Assembly: GCA_022834735.1 (NCBI GenBank)
Contig: BQKD01000001.1
Location: 1,651,659 to 1,715,658, forward strand
DNA length: 64,000 nt
From: Erysipelotrichaceae bacterium OPF54
Lineage (GTDB): Bacteria; Bacillota_I; Bacilli_A; Erysipelotrichales; Erysipelotrichaceae
Direction of reading: 5' to 3'
Positions 42,200-51,963 of the stretch are shown one piece after another. A program made the translations under genes and the position numbers. Position 1 is the first letter of the stretch. Every line of letters begins with the position of its first letter. The notes beneath the pieces are model-generated. The model was not told where the DNA came from. It saw nothing but the letters and a program-made list of their open reading frames with translations, and did no database searches.

Positions 42200-44443
42200 A
42201 TTCGATCCCTCCTTTAAAATGAAACCAGCCATAAAGAACAACTGTTCCGCCACAGAAAATAAGAAGCACCCATATGATCTGCGTACCTGATAAGGCCGTA
42301 ATGTCCAGCAAGGCTGGAAACAGCCACAATGCAGCAAACGTTCCGATGATCATCGTCACACAAATGAAGAGACGCATTTTCGTAAACGGGACACAGCTTT
42401 TTATCACTGCCGCCATCGTCGTAAGGATAAGCAAGGTATACATCATCGTGTGCTGCTCCTGTATTGAAAAAGGCAATAGAGCAACAACGCCCATCATTAC
42501 TAGAGCGCTGATCGAAAAAGGCAAGGCATTCCGTATGGCAGTATCCAAAAAACGATTTCGGATCGGTCGAATATCATTTTCGAAAATCGTAAGGAACGAA
42601 GGATAAGCTTCCATGGCCGCATCGATCAGCGTGATCTGAATTGGAATAAACGGAAATCCGAAATTTCCGATCACGCAAAATATCGATAAAAGGATCGAAT
42701 AGATCGTTTTGATAAAAAATACGCCTGCTGTCCGTGTCACATTGTGCACGACCTTTCTTCCTTCTTTGACGACATCACGCAGATTCGTAAAATCGCTTTC
42801 CAGCAGAACGATCTGGGAAATTTGTCTGGCTGCATCGCTTCCCTGCGCCACCGCAATCGAGCAGTCTGCGGTTTTCAGCGCAAGAAGATCATTGACCCCA
42901 TCTCCGGTCATCGCCACACGATGACCTTCTTTTTGAAGCGCAAGTACGAGCTTTTGTTTTTGACGTGGCGTCACTCGTGCAAACACATCGTATTGCTGGC
43001 AAAGATCAGCATAATCGACCGATCCTTCCAGTTTCGAAAGATCGATCGCTTTTTTCCAGCCTTTTAATCCTGCCTTTTTCGCGATCGCGCACACAGTGCG
43101 GATATGATCTCCTGAAATCACCTTTACGTTGACTTTTTCTTTTTCGAAAAAAGCTAACGTTTGCGGCACATACGCGCGGATCCGATCTTCGAACAGGATC
43201 ACACATAACGGCACGATACCGTCCGGAAGCTGTTCGTTTTCATCCCATGTCTTTTCACTGTATCCGAAAACGACCACACGAAATCCCTGCTCCATTGCGG
43301 TGCGTATGTTTAAAGGCAGTATTGAAAAGAAGCGTTCGGGAGCGCCCAGATAAAGAGTGCCGATCTCATTTAAACAAACGGCGCTCCATTTTCGTTTCGA
43401 AGAAAACGGAATCCTTGCGGTCACTTGCTCGCATGGCTCATAAGGACAGGTCGTCCTGAGCGCATCCATCGTCGCATTGTTGTCTGTGCTCATGCTGACA
43501 TAAAGATCGAGCAAATGTTCGATTTTGCTTTTTCCTTCCCATTCAAAAATTGAATATCCCGCACTTTCAAGTTGCCGTCTGTCAGCGTCCCGGTCTTGTC
43601 GACACATAACACATCGACATGTGCAAGTGTTTCCAGAGCATTCATATCCTGCACGAGGATCTTCTTTTTTGATAAACGGATCACTCCGTTGGCCAAAGAT
43701 ACGGAAATCAAAAGAACAAGCCCTTTTGGGAGCATTCCGAGCAAGGCGGCCGACATGGCAACGATCGAAGCGGAAAAAGAAACTTGACGCAGAACAAAAG
43801 CTTCTACGAACAGGACAACTCCTACCGGAACGATCAGCCAGCTTGTCAGCCGGGTCACTTTCTGCATCGAAGAGCGAAGTTCGCTTTCACTGTCTTTTTC
43901 ACATTTAACGACTGCAGCCAGTTTTCCGATATAACTTTCGCTGCCGGCATGTGTGACTTTTGCCAGACCGGTTCCTGCAATCACGAAACTTCCTGAAAAC
44001 AGCCGGTCCCCTTTTTCTTTTACGATCGAATCGCTTTCTCCGGTCAGAAGCGACTCATTCACTTCGATCATTCCTTCGGAAAGGATGGCGTCTGCGCAGA
44101 TCTGATATCCGCTTTTGAGCACCATTTCTTCATTTTTGACCAGATCCTGCGCATCCATTTGAATTTCCTTTCCTTCTTTCAATATGGTGACTTGGGGACG
44201 ATTGAGCAAGGAAAGCTCGTCAACCATTTTTTTCGCTTTGATTTCCTGAACGATGCTGATCAAAATATTGATCACGATGATCACGATAAAAAGCATGTTC
44301 GTATAGGCTTTCGCGATGAATAAAAGGATCGCGATCACAAAATTCAACACATTGAACAAGGTCCAGACATTTTTCCAAACGATCTCTTTGACCGATCGTG
44401 AAAGCAAATCTTTGTTTATTTCTTCTTTTTTATGTATCGACAT
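42189..44443 (-). pseudogene. P-type cation ATPase (CtpE-like), frameshifted
   Basis: The N-terminal frame (from ATG 44443) holds membrane segments, LLTGESDSIV (actuator domain) and DKTGTLTDGNLKV with the phosphorylated Asp. Near 43550, in GGAAAAAGC, the frame changes by -1 and the second frame continues with SKIEHLLDLYVSM, the nucleotide domain, TGDGVNDLLALKTADC and C-terminal helices. All catalytic motifs are intact across both parts, about 750 residues in total. The slip site is not a canonical -1 heptamer, so a point indel or sequencing error is likelier. The ribosome site is GGAGG before 44443. Confidence 0.85.
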
Positions 44444-44532
44444 CTTGATTTCCTCCATCTTGACGACACAAGGATATCTTTAAAATCTAAACCGCACAGA
44501 AAACAAAAATAAACAAAACATAAACTGAGTGA

Positions 44533-45220
44533 TCACATTCCGGTAAAACGATATCCTGCGCCCCATACCGTTTCGATATATCGCGGATGGGCTGGATCCT
44601 CTTCGATCTTTTCACGCAGGCGGTTGATATGCACTGTCACTGTGGCATTGTCTCCGATGGCTTCCATCCCCCACACTTTTTCATATAAAGTTTCCCGGTC
44701 AAACACGATATCCATATGATGCATCAAAAAAGAAAGCAGTTCATATTCTCTGTTCTTCAGTTCGATTTCATACCCGTTGAAAAAACCCTGCGTGTGTCGG
44801 TATAGAGCGTGATCGGCCCTAAAACAATTTTCGAAGACAAATGATGCAGTCCGGCAAGCCGACGATACTGTGCAAGGTTGGCTTTCACCTTCGCGACAAG
44901 AACACTTGGAGAAAAAGGCTTTTCTATATAATCGTCGGCGCCAAGCCGAGCCCGCGGATCTTATCGATATCTTCCTGTCTTGCCGTCACCATCAGGATCG
45001 ATATATCCAGTACTTTTCTAAGTTCCCGACATAACGAGAATCCATCCATTTCGGGAAGCATGATATCCAGCAAAATCAGATCAAACCACTCTTGCATGGC
45101 CATTTGAAGTCCGACAGTCCCGCTGGATGCGATCTCTACCTCAAACTGATCGATTTCCAGATAATCCCGTTCAATTTCCGCGATCGCTTTATCATCCTCG
45201 ATAATCAGGATCCTGTTCAT
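44533..45220 (-). pseudogene. OmpR-family response regulator with two frameshifts
   Basis: The receiver domain from ATG 45220 (AGGAGG upstream) reads MNRILIIEDDKAIAEIERD and LILLDIMLPEMDGF (phospho-acceptor Asp), then loses frame at GGCTTGGCGCC, where one missing G would restore GADDYIEKPFSP. A second slip in a run of six T (near 44787) is needed to reach FNGYEIELKNREYELLSF. The winged-helix output domain (DRETLYEKVW, VTVHINRLREKIEEDP) is then intact to 44533. The family is certain; the gene product is not functional as written. Confidence 0.87.
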
Positions 45221-46638
45221 ATACATCCTCCTTCATAAGATCGATCTGAATCATCAGACCTCCATGCTGGCTGGGAACCGCTTTGACTTTTCCGTTCATT
45301 TGTTCGCATGCTTTTTTTAAAATTGCCAGTCCGAGCCCGCTGCTTTGATGAGAATCGTGTCGTGATGGATCGGCACGATAAAAAAGGTCGAACAGATGAC
45401 TCAGCGCTTCATATTCTACACCCGGCCCGTCATCTTCAATTTGCCAGCATATACCTTTTTCTGTTTACGCAATGTGATCCATACTTGTCCTTGCTGTTTG
45501 TGTTTGTATTTTACACTGTTGTCTAACAAATTGATCAAAATACGCCTGACTTGTATGGGATCTGCATTCCATAGAACCGGCTCCGTATCAAGATGGATCA
45601 CAAGACCTTTCCGACCATACTCTTCGCGAACGCTCATGACCGTTTCCTGGAGCAGCTGGTCCAGGCGCAGGATACGCTTCTGATCCTGATATTCGCGAAG
45701 CTCCATTTTGGAAAAAAGGAAAAGCTGCGCCACGATATGATCGAGATCCTGGGCTTTGGCCTTGATCGTTTCCAGATATTTTTCCTGTGCCTGTGGCGTA
45801 CGAGCGACACCATCCAGCAGCCCTTCCACATAAGCGAGTATGGATGTAAGGGGCGATCGAATGTCATGGGAAATGCCGGCAATCAGCTCTTTCCGGCTTT
45901 TTTCCTGATACTGCTGCCGTTCCACAAGTTCTTTGAGATGACGAGCCATTTCATTAAAATCCCTACATACCGGCATAAATTCATCCGACTTCTCATAGTT
46001 GATCCGGTAATCAAGGTTGCCGTCCCTGAGCTCATGAACACCTTGAGAAAGCAGATCGAGAGGCTGGTCGATTTTTTCCCAGACAAATCGGATCAAGATC
46101 CTGTTTGTAAGAAAAACCGAAAATACGATCAGAACGAAAACGATAAAGATCGCTCCGGCAATGATCGATTTCAGATCAAGAGAAGAAGGAACAGCTTTTG
46201 AAACGCCTGCCAGATAAATGATATAGTTGCGGTTCCCTGCCTCGATCCTTTTTGCGTAAAGCATCGTATCGTCATGATAAATCGTCGCTTCATGATCAAG
46301 CATCCTGACCGCTTCGATCATAGCGCTGTCCGCTTCCATTTGTCCTGATCCGTAAATGGTCCTGCCGTCCGAAACAATTTGCAGGCTCATTTCATTTTGA
46401 TCCAGGATCGTTTTCATATTCGAAAGACTTTCTGTTTGTTCCAGTTTTTCTTCTATTTCCGAAGTGATTGCTGTGCATAATACTTCAAATTCGTCCAGAT
46501 CACGAATTTCGATTCCTGTTCCGTGCAGCAGCGCGATCAGAAAAACTCCGATACATCCGCGCCTACTAAAAGAGCTGTCGCCGCAGGAATGAGGATCATG
46601 AAAATATTCGACCAGAATAACCGCTGCTTAATCGTCAT
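45192..46638 (-). pseudogene. Sensor histidine kinase with two frameshifts
   Basis: Start ATG 46638 (AGGAGC upstream). The first membrane segment reads to about 30 residues and is lost at GTAGGCGCGGATG; another frame then continues to MKTILDQNEMSL. The long intact part has the extracellular sensor region, a second membrane helix, HAMP, and HisKA with the phospho-His in GISHDIRSPLTSI. In the ATPase domain one missing A in AGAAAAAGG breaks the frame before WQIEDDGPGVEYEAL and SGLGLAILKKACE. It ends overlapping the response regulator start. Its partner is equally decayed. Confidence 0.85.
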
Positions 46639-46740
46639 CTTTTTGCTCCTTTGATTTAGTTTACCATGCCAAGGACCCACGATATGTTAATCCTTTTTAA
46701 ACGGGCGTTGTCACTTATATAAAATATTTTACATAAGCTC

Positions 46741-46769
46741 TTTACATATGGAAGCGTTTGCATTACAAT
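46741..46769 (+). promoter_or_regulatory. Promoter of the polyol operon with cre-like site in the spacer
   Basis: TTTACA (46741-46746), 17-base spacer, TACAAT (46764-46769). The spacer contains TGGAAGCGTTTGCA (46749-46762), which fits the CcpA cre consensus except at two W positions. The bound repressor could be CcpA or the operon's ROK regulator. Confidence 0.65.
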
Positions 46770-46813
46770 GAAATCAACTTAAGTAAAGTTTTTAATAAAA
46801 GAGGAGAACAAAA

Positions 46814-47839
46814 ATGAAACAACAAGTAATGACAGAACCAGGAAAAATTATCTTTCAGGAAGTCCCTGTGCCGGAAGTAAATTCTCATGACGTGAAGATC
46901 CGTATCGAAAACATCGGGATCTGCGGATCAGACATCCATGTTTATCATGGCGAACATCCTTTTACGTCTTACCCAGTCACTCAAGGACACGAAGTTTCCG
47001 GAGAAATTGTCGAAGTCGGCAATGAAGTCAAAGATCTGAAACCGGGCCAGAAAGTAACGATCGAACCTCAGGTCACTTGCGGACACTGCCATCCATGCCG
47101 GCATGGAAAGTACAATTTATGCGAAGAACTGAAAGTCATGGGTTTCCAGACGACGGGAACCGCAAGCGAATATTTTGTATGCGATGAAAAATATGTCACT
47201 CCGGTCCCGCAAAGCATGTCTTTCGAAGAAGCTGCGATGATCGAACCGCTGGCTGTGGCCGTTCATGCCGTAAAACAAATGGGAGATATCCGCGGACTTG
47301 ACGTGGTCGTGATCGGAGCAGGACCGATCGGAAATCTGGTTGCTCAAAGTGCCAAAGGAATGGGAGCCCGAAAAATCATGATCACCGATGTAAGCGATCT
47401 GCGTTTGGAAAAAGCGAAAGAATGCGGCATTGACGTTTGTGTAAATACGCGCACGAATGATTTCGGCAAAGCGCTCGTGGATACCTTCGGTCCCGATAAA
47501 GCCGATGTGATCTACGATTGCGCAGGAAACGACATTACGATGGGTCAGGCGATCAGTCATGCCCGCAAAGGAAGCGTGATCGTTCTTGTTGCGGTATTCG
47601 CCAAAATGGCAAACATCGATCTTGCGGTCGCAAACGATCACGAGCTCAATCTCAAAAGCACGATGATGTATCGTCATGATGATTACGTAGATGCTATACA
47701 GCTTGTTGACGAAGGAAAAGTGCAGCTCAGACCGCTTATTTCAAAACAATTTCCTTTTGAACAATATTTAGATGCTTACCAATACATTGACGATCATCGC
47801 GAAACGACAATGAAAGTTATCATCGACGTGCAAAAATAG
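46814..47839 (+). CDS. Zinc-dependent polyol (sorbitol-type) dehydrogenase
   Basis: 341 residues of the medium-chain dehydrogenase family. Catalytic zinc region ICGSDIHVYHGEHPF and GHEVSGEI; structural zinc Cys cluster CGHCHPCRHGKYNLC (about 93-107). Rossmann loop VIGAGPIGNLVAQSA with an Asp at the end of the next strand (MITDVSDLR), which favours NAD. It oxidises a polyol such as sorbitol to a ketose. It is first in an operon with a GPH symporter, a PfkB kinase and a ROK regulator, consistent with polyol to fructose to fructose phosphate. Confidence 0.92.
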   Translation: MKQQVMTEPGKIIFQEVPVPEVNSHDVKIRIENIGICGSDIHVYHGEHPFTSYPVTQGHEVSGEIVEVGNEVKDLKPGQKVTIEPQVTCGHCHPCRHGKYNLCEELKVMGFQTTGTASEYFVCDEKYVTPVPQSMSFEEAAMIEPLAVAVHAVKQMGDIRGLDVVVIGAGPIGNLVAQSAKGMGARKIMITDVSDLRLEKAKECGIDVCVNTRTNDFGKALVDTFGPDKADVIYDCAGNDITMGQAISHARKGSVIVLVAVFAKMANIDLAVANDHELNLKSTMMYRHDDYVDAIQLVDEGKVQLRPLISKQFPFEQYLDAYQYIDDHRETTMKVIIDVQK

Positions 47840-47873
47840 AAAGCGTTGAAAACAGGACAAAGGAGAAAAATGT

Positions 47874-49316
47874 ATGGAAACGAATGCTTTGCCTAATCCG
47901 GAACTTTCATTTGAAAATCAGCCTGATGCTTTAAAAGAAAAGAACGCCGTGCCAAGACCTGGCGTTCTTTCCCGGCTCAATAAATTCGCCTACGGCTTAG
48001 GAGATGCGGGATGCAATTTCAGCTGGATGTTCGTTAGCAATTTTCTGATGATCTTCTATACCGATGTGTTCGGAATCGGTATGACAGCCGTATCCGGCCT
48101 GATGCTTTTTTCCCGCTTCTGGGATGCCGTCAATGATCCGCTCATCGGATCGCTGAGCGACAAAACACAGACCCGTTTTGGTCGCTATCGTCCATGGCTG
48201 CTTGTCGCAGCGCCGGCGACCGCACTCATCTTGATCCTTACATTCTGGGCCCATCCAGAATGGCCGCAAAACTTAAAGATCATCTATATGGCCATCACTT
48301 ACTGCCTGCTTGTTTTAGGATATACTTGCGTAAATATCCCATATGGAACATTATGCGGAGCGATGACACAAAACATGGAAGAAAGAGCATCTCTGAATAC
48401 TTCCCGCTCTGTTATGGCAATGATTGCGATCGGGATCATCAATATCATTACCGTTCCGCTGCTCACGTTGTTTTCCAGAACTTCCGCTTCCACAGGGTAT
48501 TTGTGTGTCGCGATCCTTTATGGCACCATCTTTACGTTTTGCCTGCTGTTCTGCTTTTTTAACACAAAAGAAAGAGTACATGTTCCTTCTTCGCAAGGCC
48601 GATTGCCTCTTTTGATGCAGCTGAATGCGATTCGCAAAAACAGACCGTATCTGCTTGCTTTAGCAGGTCAGATCTTGTTCGGATTTACTTTGTACGGGCG
48701 CAATGCGGATATTCTCTATTATTTTACGTATGTCGAAAACGATGCTTCCCTTTATACGATCTACGCTCTGGTCACGATCGTTCCAAGTATCATCGGCGCA
48801 TGGTGTTTCCAGCCCGTATTCAAAAAGCTCGAGAACAAAGGTCGTTCGGCTGCATTGTTCGCGTTATGCACCGGAATCTTCTTGGCTTTGCTGTATTTGT
48901 TCAACGCAAAGAGTGATCCGATCACATTCTTCGGTCTGGCTGCGCTGTCGCAATTTTTCTTTTCAGGATTCAACACGGCCATTTACGCCATCATTCCGGA
49001 TTGTGTCGAATACGGAGAGTGGAAAACGGGAATCAGAAACGATGGATTTCAATACGCGTTTATTTCGCTTGGAAACAAGATCGGCATGGCTCTTGGGACT
49101 TCTGCCCTTGCCTTGATGCTTGGCCAGTTCGGGTATGTGGCCAACCAGCCTCAAAATGAAGCGGTCCTTTCAATCCTGCGTTCGTCTTTCAGTTTGATCC
49201 CGGCTCTGTTCTGGATCATCACGGCAGCCGTTCTGTTCTTTTATAAGCTCAATCGGAAACAGTACAATCAGATCCTTGTCGAACTGGCTGCCCGCAAAAC
49301 AAAAGAACAAGTATAA
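47874..49316 (+). CDS. GPH-family sugar/polyol:cation symporter
   Basis: 480-residue transporter with twelve membrane segments. Motifs of the glycoside-pentoside-hexuronide family: YGLGDAGCNFSWMFVSNFL at the start, RFWDAVNDPLIGSLSDKTQT and FGRYRPWLL (about 83-110), and YGEWKTGIRNDG (about 380) in the second half. It imports sugars or polyols with Na+ or H+, without phosphorylating them, consistent with the downstream kinase. It lies 34 bases after the dehydrogenase. The polyol substrate is inferred from the neighbours. Confidence 0.92.
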   Translation: METNALPNPELSFENQPDALKEKNAVPRPGVLSRLNKFAYGLGDAGCNFSWMFVSNFLMIFYTDVFGIGMTAVSGLMLFSRFWDAVNDPLIGSLSDKTQTRFGRYRPWLLVAAPATALILILTFWAHPEWPQNLKIIYMAITYCLLVLGYTCVNIPYGTLCGAMTQNMEERASLNTSRSVMAMIAIGIINIITVPLLTLFSRTSASTGYLCVAILYGTIFTFCLLFCFFNTKERVHVPSSQGRLPLLMQLNAIRKNRPYLLALAGQILFGFTLYGRNADILYYFTYVENDASLYTIYALVTIVPSIIGAWCFQPVFKKLENKGRSAALFALCTGIFLALLYLFNAKSDPITFFGLAALSQFFFSGFNTAIYAIIPDCVEYGEWKTGIRNDGFQYAFISLGNKIGMALGTSALALMLGQFGYVANQPQNEAVLSILRSSFSLIPALFWIITAAVLFFYKLNRKQYNQILVELAARKTKEQV

Positions 49317-49334
49317 AAGAAAGGAAAAATATCA

Positions 49335-50291
49335 ATGAAAACAACAGATGTAACAGCTTTAGGAGAACTGCTGATCGATTTCGCGCAGAAAGACACGAAC
49401 ACGTTCGAAGCCAATCCGGGAGGCGCGCCCTGCAACGTGCTTGCCATGCTGAACAAGGGCGGAAAGAAAACCGCGTTCATCGGAAAAGTGGGAAACGACT
49501 TGTTCGGAAACGAATTGAAAACCGTCATCGAAGAAATCGGGATCGATACGAAAGGTCTGATCGTATCCGATACGTACCGCACGACGCTTGCGTTCGTGAA
49601 ATTCGATGAAACGGGCGACCGCGACTTTGCCTTCTACCGCAACCCGGGTGCCGATATGATGCTTGAAGAAAGCGAGATCGATCCGGCCGTGATCGAAAAC
49701 TCGAAGATCTTCCATTTCGGAACGTTGAGCATGACGCATGAAGGCGTTCGTCAGGCAACGAAAAAAGCGATCGAGATCGCAAAACAGAACAAGGCGATCA
49801 TTTCTTTCGATCCCAACCTTCGTCCGCCATTATGGAACGATCTGGAAGAGGCGAAAAAACAAATGAAGGTCGGATGCTCGCTTTGCGATTTTCTCAAGAT
49901 CGAGGACGAGGAGCTGAAGTTCATGACCGAAACGGAAACGTTCGAAGAGGGAGTGCGCTATTTAAAAGATCATTACGACATCAAGATGATCCTGGTGACT
50001 TCGGGACCCAAAGGTGCGCGTGTTTACTGCAATGGACATATGGTGTACAAGGATGCGTTCCTGAACCGCAATACGTGCGATACGACCGGAGCAGGAGATA
50101 CGTTTTGCGGCGTATGCCTGTCGTACTTGTGCGATCATGATTTCGAAGAGTTCGATGAAGGATTGCTTGAGGATATGCTGACGCATGCCAATGCGGCGGC
50201 TTCGATCGTGACGACAAGGATCGGGGCTTTGCGTTCCATGCCGACACTCGAAGAAGTCGATCAGTATATCGAATCTTATCAAATGCCGTAA
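49335..50291 (+). CDS. PfkB-family carbohydrate kinase (fructokinase-like)
   Basis: 318 residues, PfkB signatures: GGAPCNVLAMLNKGGKKTAF and GKVGNDLFG in the N-terminal part, and DTTGAGDTFCGVCL with the catalytic Asp (about 258). The N-terminal start TALGELLIDF is typical of fructokinases. It phosphorylates the ketose made by the dehydrogenase, presumably fructose. AAAGGAA precedes ATG 49335, 19 bases after the symporter stop. Substrate assignment is from context. Confidence 0.9.
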   Translation: MKTTDVTALGELLIDFAQKDTNTFEANPGGAPCNVLAMLNKGGKKTAFIGKVGNDLFGNELKTVIEEIGIDTKGLIVSDTYRTTLAFVKFDETGDRDFAFYRNPGADMMLEESEIDPAVIENSKIFHFGTLSMTHEGVRQATKKAIEIAKQNKAIISFDPNLRPPLWNDLEEAKKQMKVGCSLCDFLKIEDEELKFMTETETFEEGVRYLKDHYDIKMILVTSGPKGARVYCNGHMVYKDAFLNRNTCDTTGAGDTFCGVCLSYLCDHDFEEFDEGLLEDMLTHANAAASIVTTRIGALRSMPTLEEVDQYIESYQMP

Positions 50292-50376
50292 ATGAAGTTT
50301 CAAGTTTTTTCATAAGGATTGCTTTTGCGTGATATACTAGTTTTAACAAGACCTTTAGAAAAGAGATTTAATAAAC

Positions 50377-51477
50377 ATGGCTGCTAAAACGACTCAATCT
50401 GTACAATCACGAATTGCTCAATACTTATATACACATCCTTATGCGACGAAAGCTGAGCTGGGGCAGGCTCTTTCGATCAGCATGCCGACCATATTTTCAG
50501 CTGTCAACGAGATGTTTGGCGCGAATATTTTGGAATCTGCCGGTGAAATGGATTCGACCGGAGGGCGCAAAGCGACAGCGATCCGGCTAAACCCTGCTTA
50601 CGCTAGCTCTCTGGGCCTTTCTATTACCCGTTCTACGGTCCAGATGGTCCTGATCGATCTGCAGGGAGAAATTCTCGCGCAAAAAAAATTATCCTTTTCT
50701 TTTTCCGGATCCAGCGTCGATCTGGAAAAGATTGCAAATGAAACGAAAAACTTTTTAAAGGATATTAGCGAATATCCTCCTCTGCTTGGCTGCGGCATTG
50801 CGCTTCCCGGCATCATTCAAAAAGAGGATAAGGTTTTGTCGAGATCTCACGCATTAAATTTGGAAAATTATTCTCTCACGGGTTTCGAACACTGTTTTGA
50901 TATGGAACTTCTGTTCGAAAACGATGCGAACGCGGCTCTTTTAGCGGAGCGTCCTTTGGCAAACGAGAACCTGACCTTTCTTTATTTGGGACGTACGGTT
51001 GGAGGTACGCTTGTATCGCAAGGAAAAATCGTCCAAGGCGATGATTGCCGGGCCGGAGAATTCGGACATATGATCTTATATCCAAACGGAAAGTCGTGCT
51101 ATTGCGGAAAACGAGGTTGTGCAGATGCGTATTGTTCGCTTACTGCGTTGATGAAAGATCAAAATGTACCGCTGGCCTCTTTTATGGAAAAGGCGTTTTC
51201 AGAAAACACAGAAGAAGCCGGGGCGTGGTATGAGTATCTGGATTCTCTTGCTTTATTGTCCTCGAATTTGCGCATGGCCTTCGATACGGAAATTTTGATT
51301 GGCGGACCGTTAAGCGAATATATCGGGCATGATCTGGAAAAGCTGAGGGAGAAAACAAAACCGTATGATCGTTTCGATAAAAAAGCCGATTATCTCAAAA
51401 CCGCAAAAATAAAACATGCCGCATCTGCGATTGGTGCTGCTGAACAGCTTTTTCTTAAAAAAATTAAACATTTATGA
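50377..51477 (+). CDS. ROK-family transcriptional repressor (XylR/NagC type)
   Basis: 366 residues: N-terminal winged helix-turn-helix (about 10-60; ATKAELGQALSISMPTIFSAV) and a ROK sugar-binding domain with FENDANAALLAE, GRTVGGTLVSQGKIVQG and the zinc cluster CYCGKRGCADAYC (about 246-258). It probably senses the polyol, or the fructose derived from it, and represses the upstream operon. It has its own likely promoter in the 85-base gap (TATACT at about 50333). A strong terminator follows. Confidence 0.9.
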   Translation: MAAKTTQSVQSRIAQYLYTHPYATKAELGQALSISMPTIFSAVNEMFGANILESAGEMDSTGGRKATAIRLNPAYASSLGLSITRSTVQMVLIDLQGEILAQKKLSFSFSGSSVDLEKIANETKNFLKDISEYPPLLGCGIALPGIIQKEDKVLSRSHALNLENYSLTGFEHCFDMELLFENDANAALLAERPLANENLTFLYLGRTVGGTLVSQGKIVQGDDCRAGEFGHMILYPNGKSCYCGKRGCADAYCSLTALMKDQNVPLASFMEKAFSENTEEAGAWYEYLDSLALLSSNLRMAFDTEILIGGPLSEYIGHDLEKLREKTKPYDRFDKKADYLKTAKIKHAASAIGAAEQLFLKKIKHL

Positions 51478-51485
51478 TCAAAACA

Positions 51486-51514
51486 AAATCAGCGATAAAT
51501 TATCGCTGATTTTT
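51486..51514 (+). terminator. Terminator of the polyol operon/ROK gene
   Basis: AAATCAGCGATA and TATCGCTGATTT form a perfect 12-bp stem with a 3-base loop, flanked by A and T runs, so it may work in both directions. Confidence 0.9.
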
Positions 51515-51602
51515 GTTTGTGGTCTACTTCCATTTTTGGATTATTTAAATTTTTTCGTGCAAATCATATATAGTGTGATTGAAAGATAAGGAGATTGATA
51601 AT

Positions 51603-51881
51603 ATGCCTGCAAATACTACAAATATCAGTATCCGTATGGATACCAAGCTGAAAGAACAAGCTGAGACTTTGTTTGCCGAGCTCGGTATGAATTTATCTAC
51701 TGCATTCAACATTTTTGTTCGTCAATCGCTTCGTGAAGGAGGAATTCCGTTCCAAATAAAACTCGTACAGCCTAATAAGGAAACGATCGCTGCGTTAATG
51801 GAAGCAGAAAGGATCGCAAACGACCCCTCCATCAAAGGATATAATGATCTCGATGAACTGTTTGGCGAATTAAAGAAATGA
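51603..51881 (+). CDS. RelB/DinJ-family antitoxin, orphan
   Basis: 92 residues. N-terminal ribbon-helix-helix: ISIRMDTKLKEQAETLF and GMNLSTAFNIFVRQSL (about 6-45), followed by a toxin-wrapping C-terminal tail (LMEAERIANDPSIKGY, DLDELFGELKK). It normally neutralises a RelE/YafQ mRNA interferase and represses its own operon. ATG 51603 has AAGGAG upstream. The stop overlaps the next ATG (ATGA), but the expected toxin frame does not look like RelE beyond the first residues (MREIKT), so the toxin appears lost. Confidence 0.85.
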   Translation: MPANTTNISIRMDTKLKEQAETLFAELGMNLSTAFNIFVRQSLREGGIPFQIKLVQPNKETIAALMEAERIANDPSIKGYNDLDELFGELKK

Positions 51882-51963
51882 GAGAAATCAAAACGATCAT
51901 GGAATTGACCGAAAAACATCAAAAAAGAGATCTGATTTCCCAGATCTCCATACATAGAATATT
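51878..51963 (+). pseudogene. Possible remnant of a RelE/YafQ toxin gene
   Basis: An ATG overlaps the antitoxin stop, the normal place of the toxin start, and the first six residues (MREIKT) fit YafQ-like toxins. After that the sequence diverges and runs into the terminator and the antisense end of the hydrolase gene. A truncated toxin is plausible but not proven. Confidence 0.35.
51921..51948 (-). terminator. Terminator of the alpha/beta hydrolase gene
   Basis: On the minus strand GAGATCTG and CAGATCTC form an 8-bp perfect stem with a 6-base loop, followed by TTTTTT. Confidence 0.8.

Noticed and set aside
43540-43570. Programmed -1 frameshift in the P-type ATPase
   Set aside because: GGAAAAAGC does not give a canonical slippery heptamer in the zero frame, and neighbouring genes carry similar indels, so decay or error is likelier.
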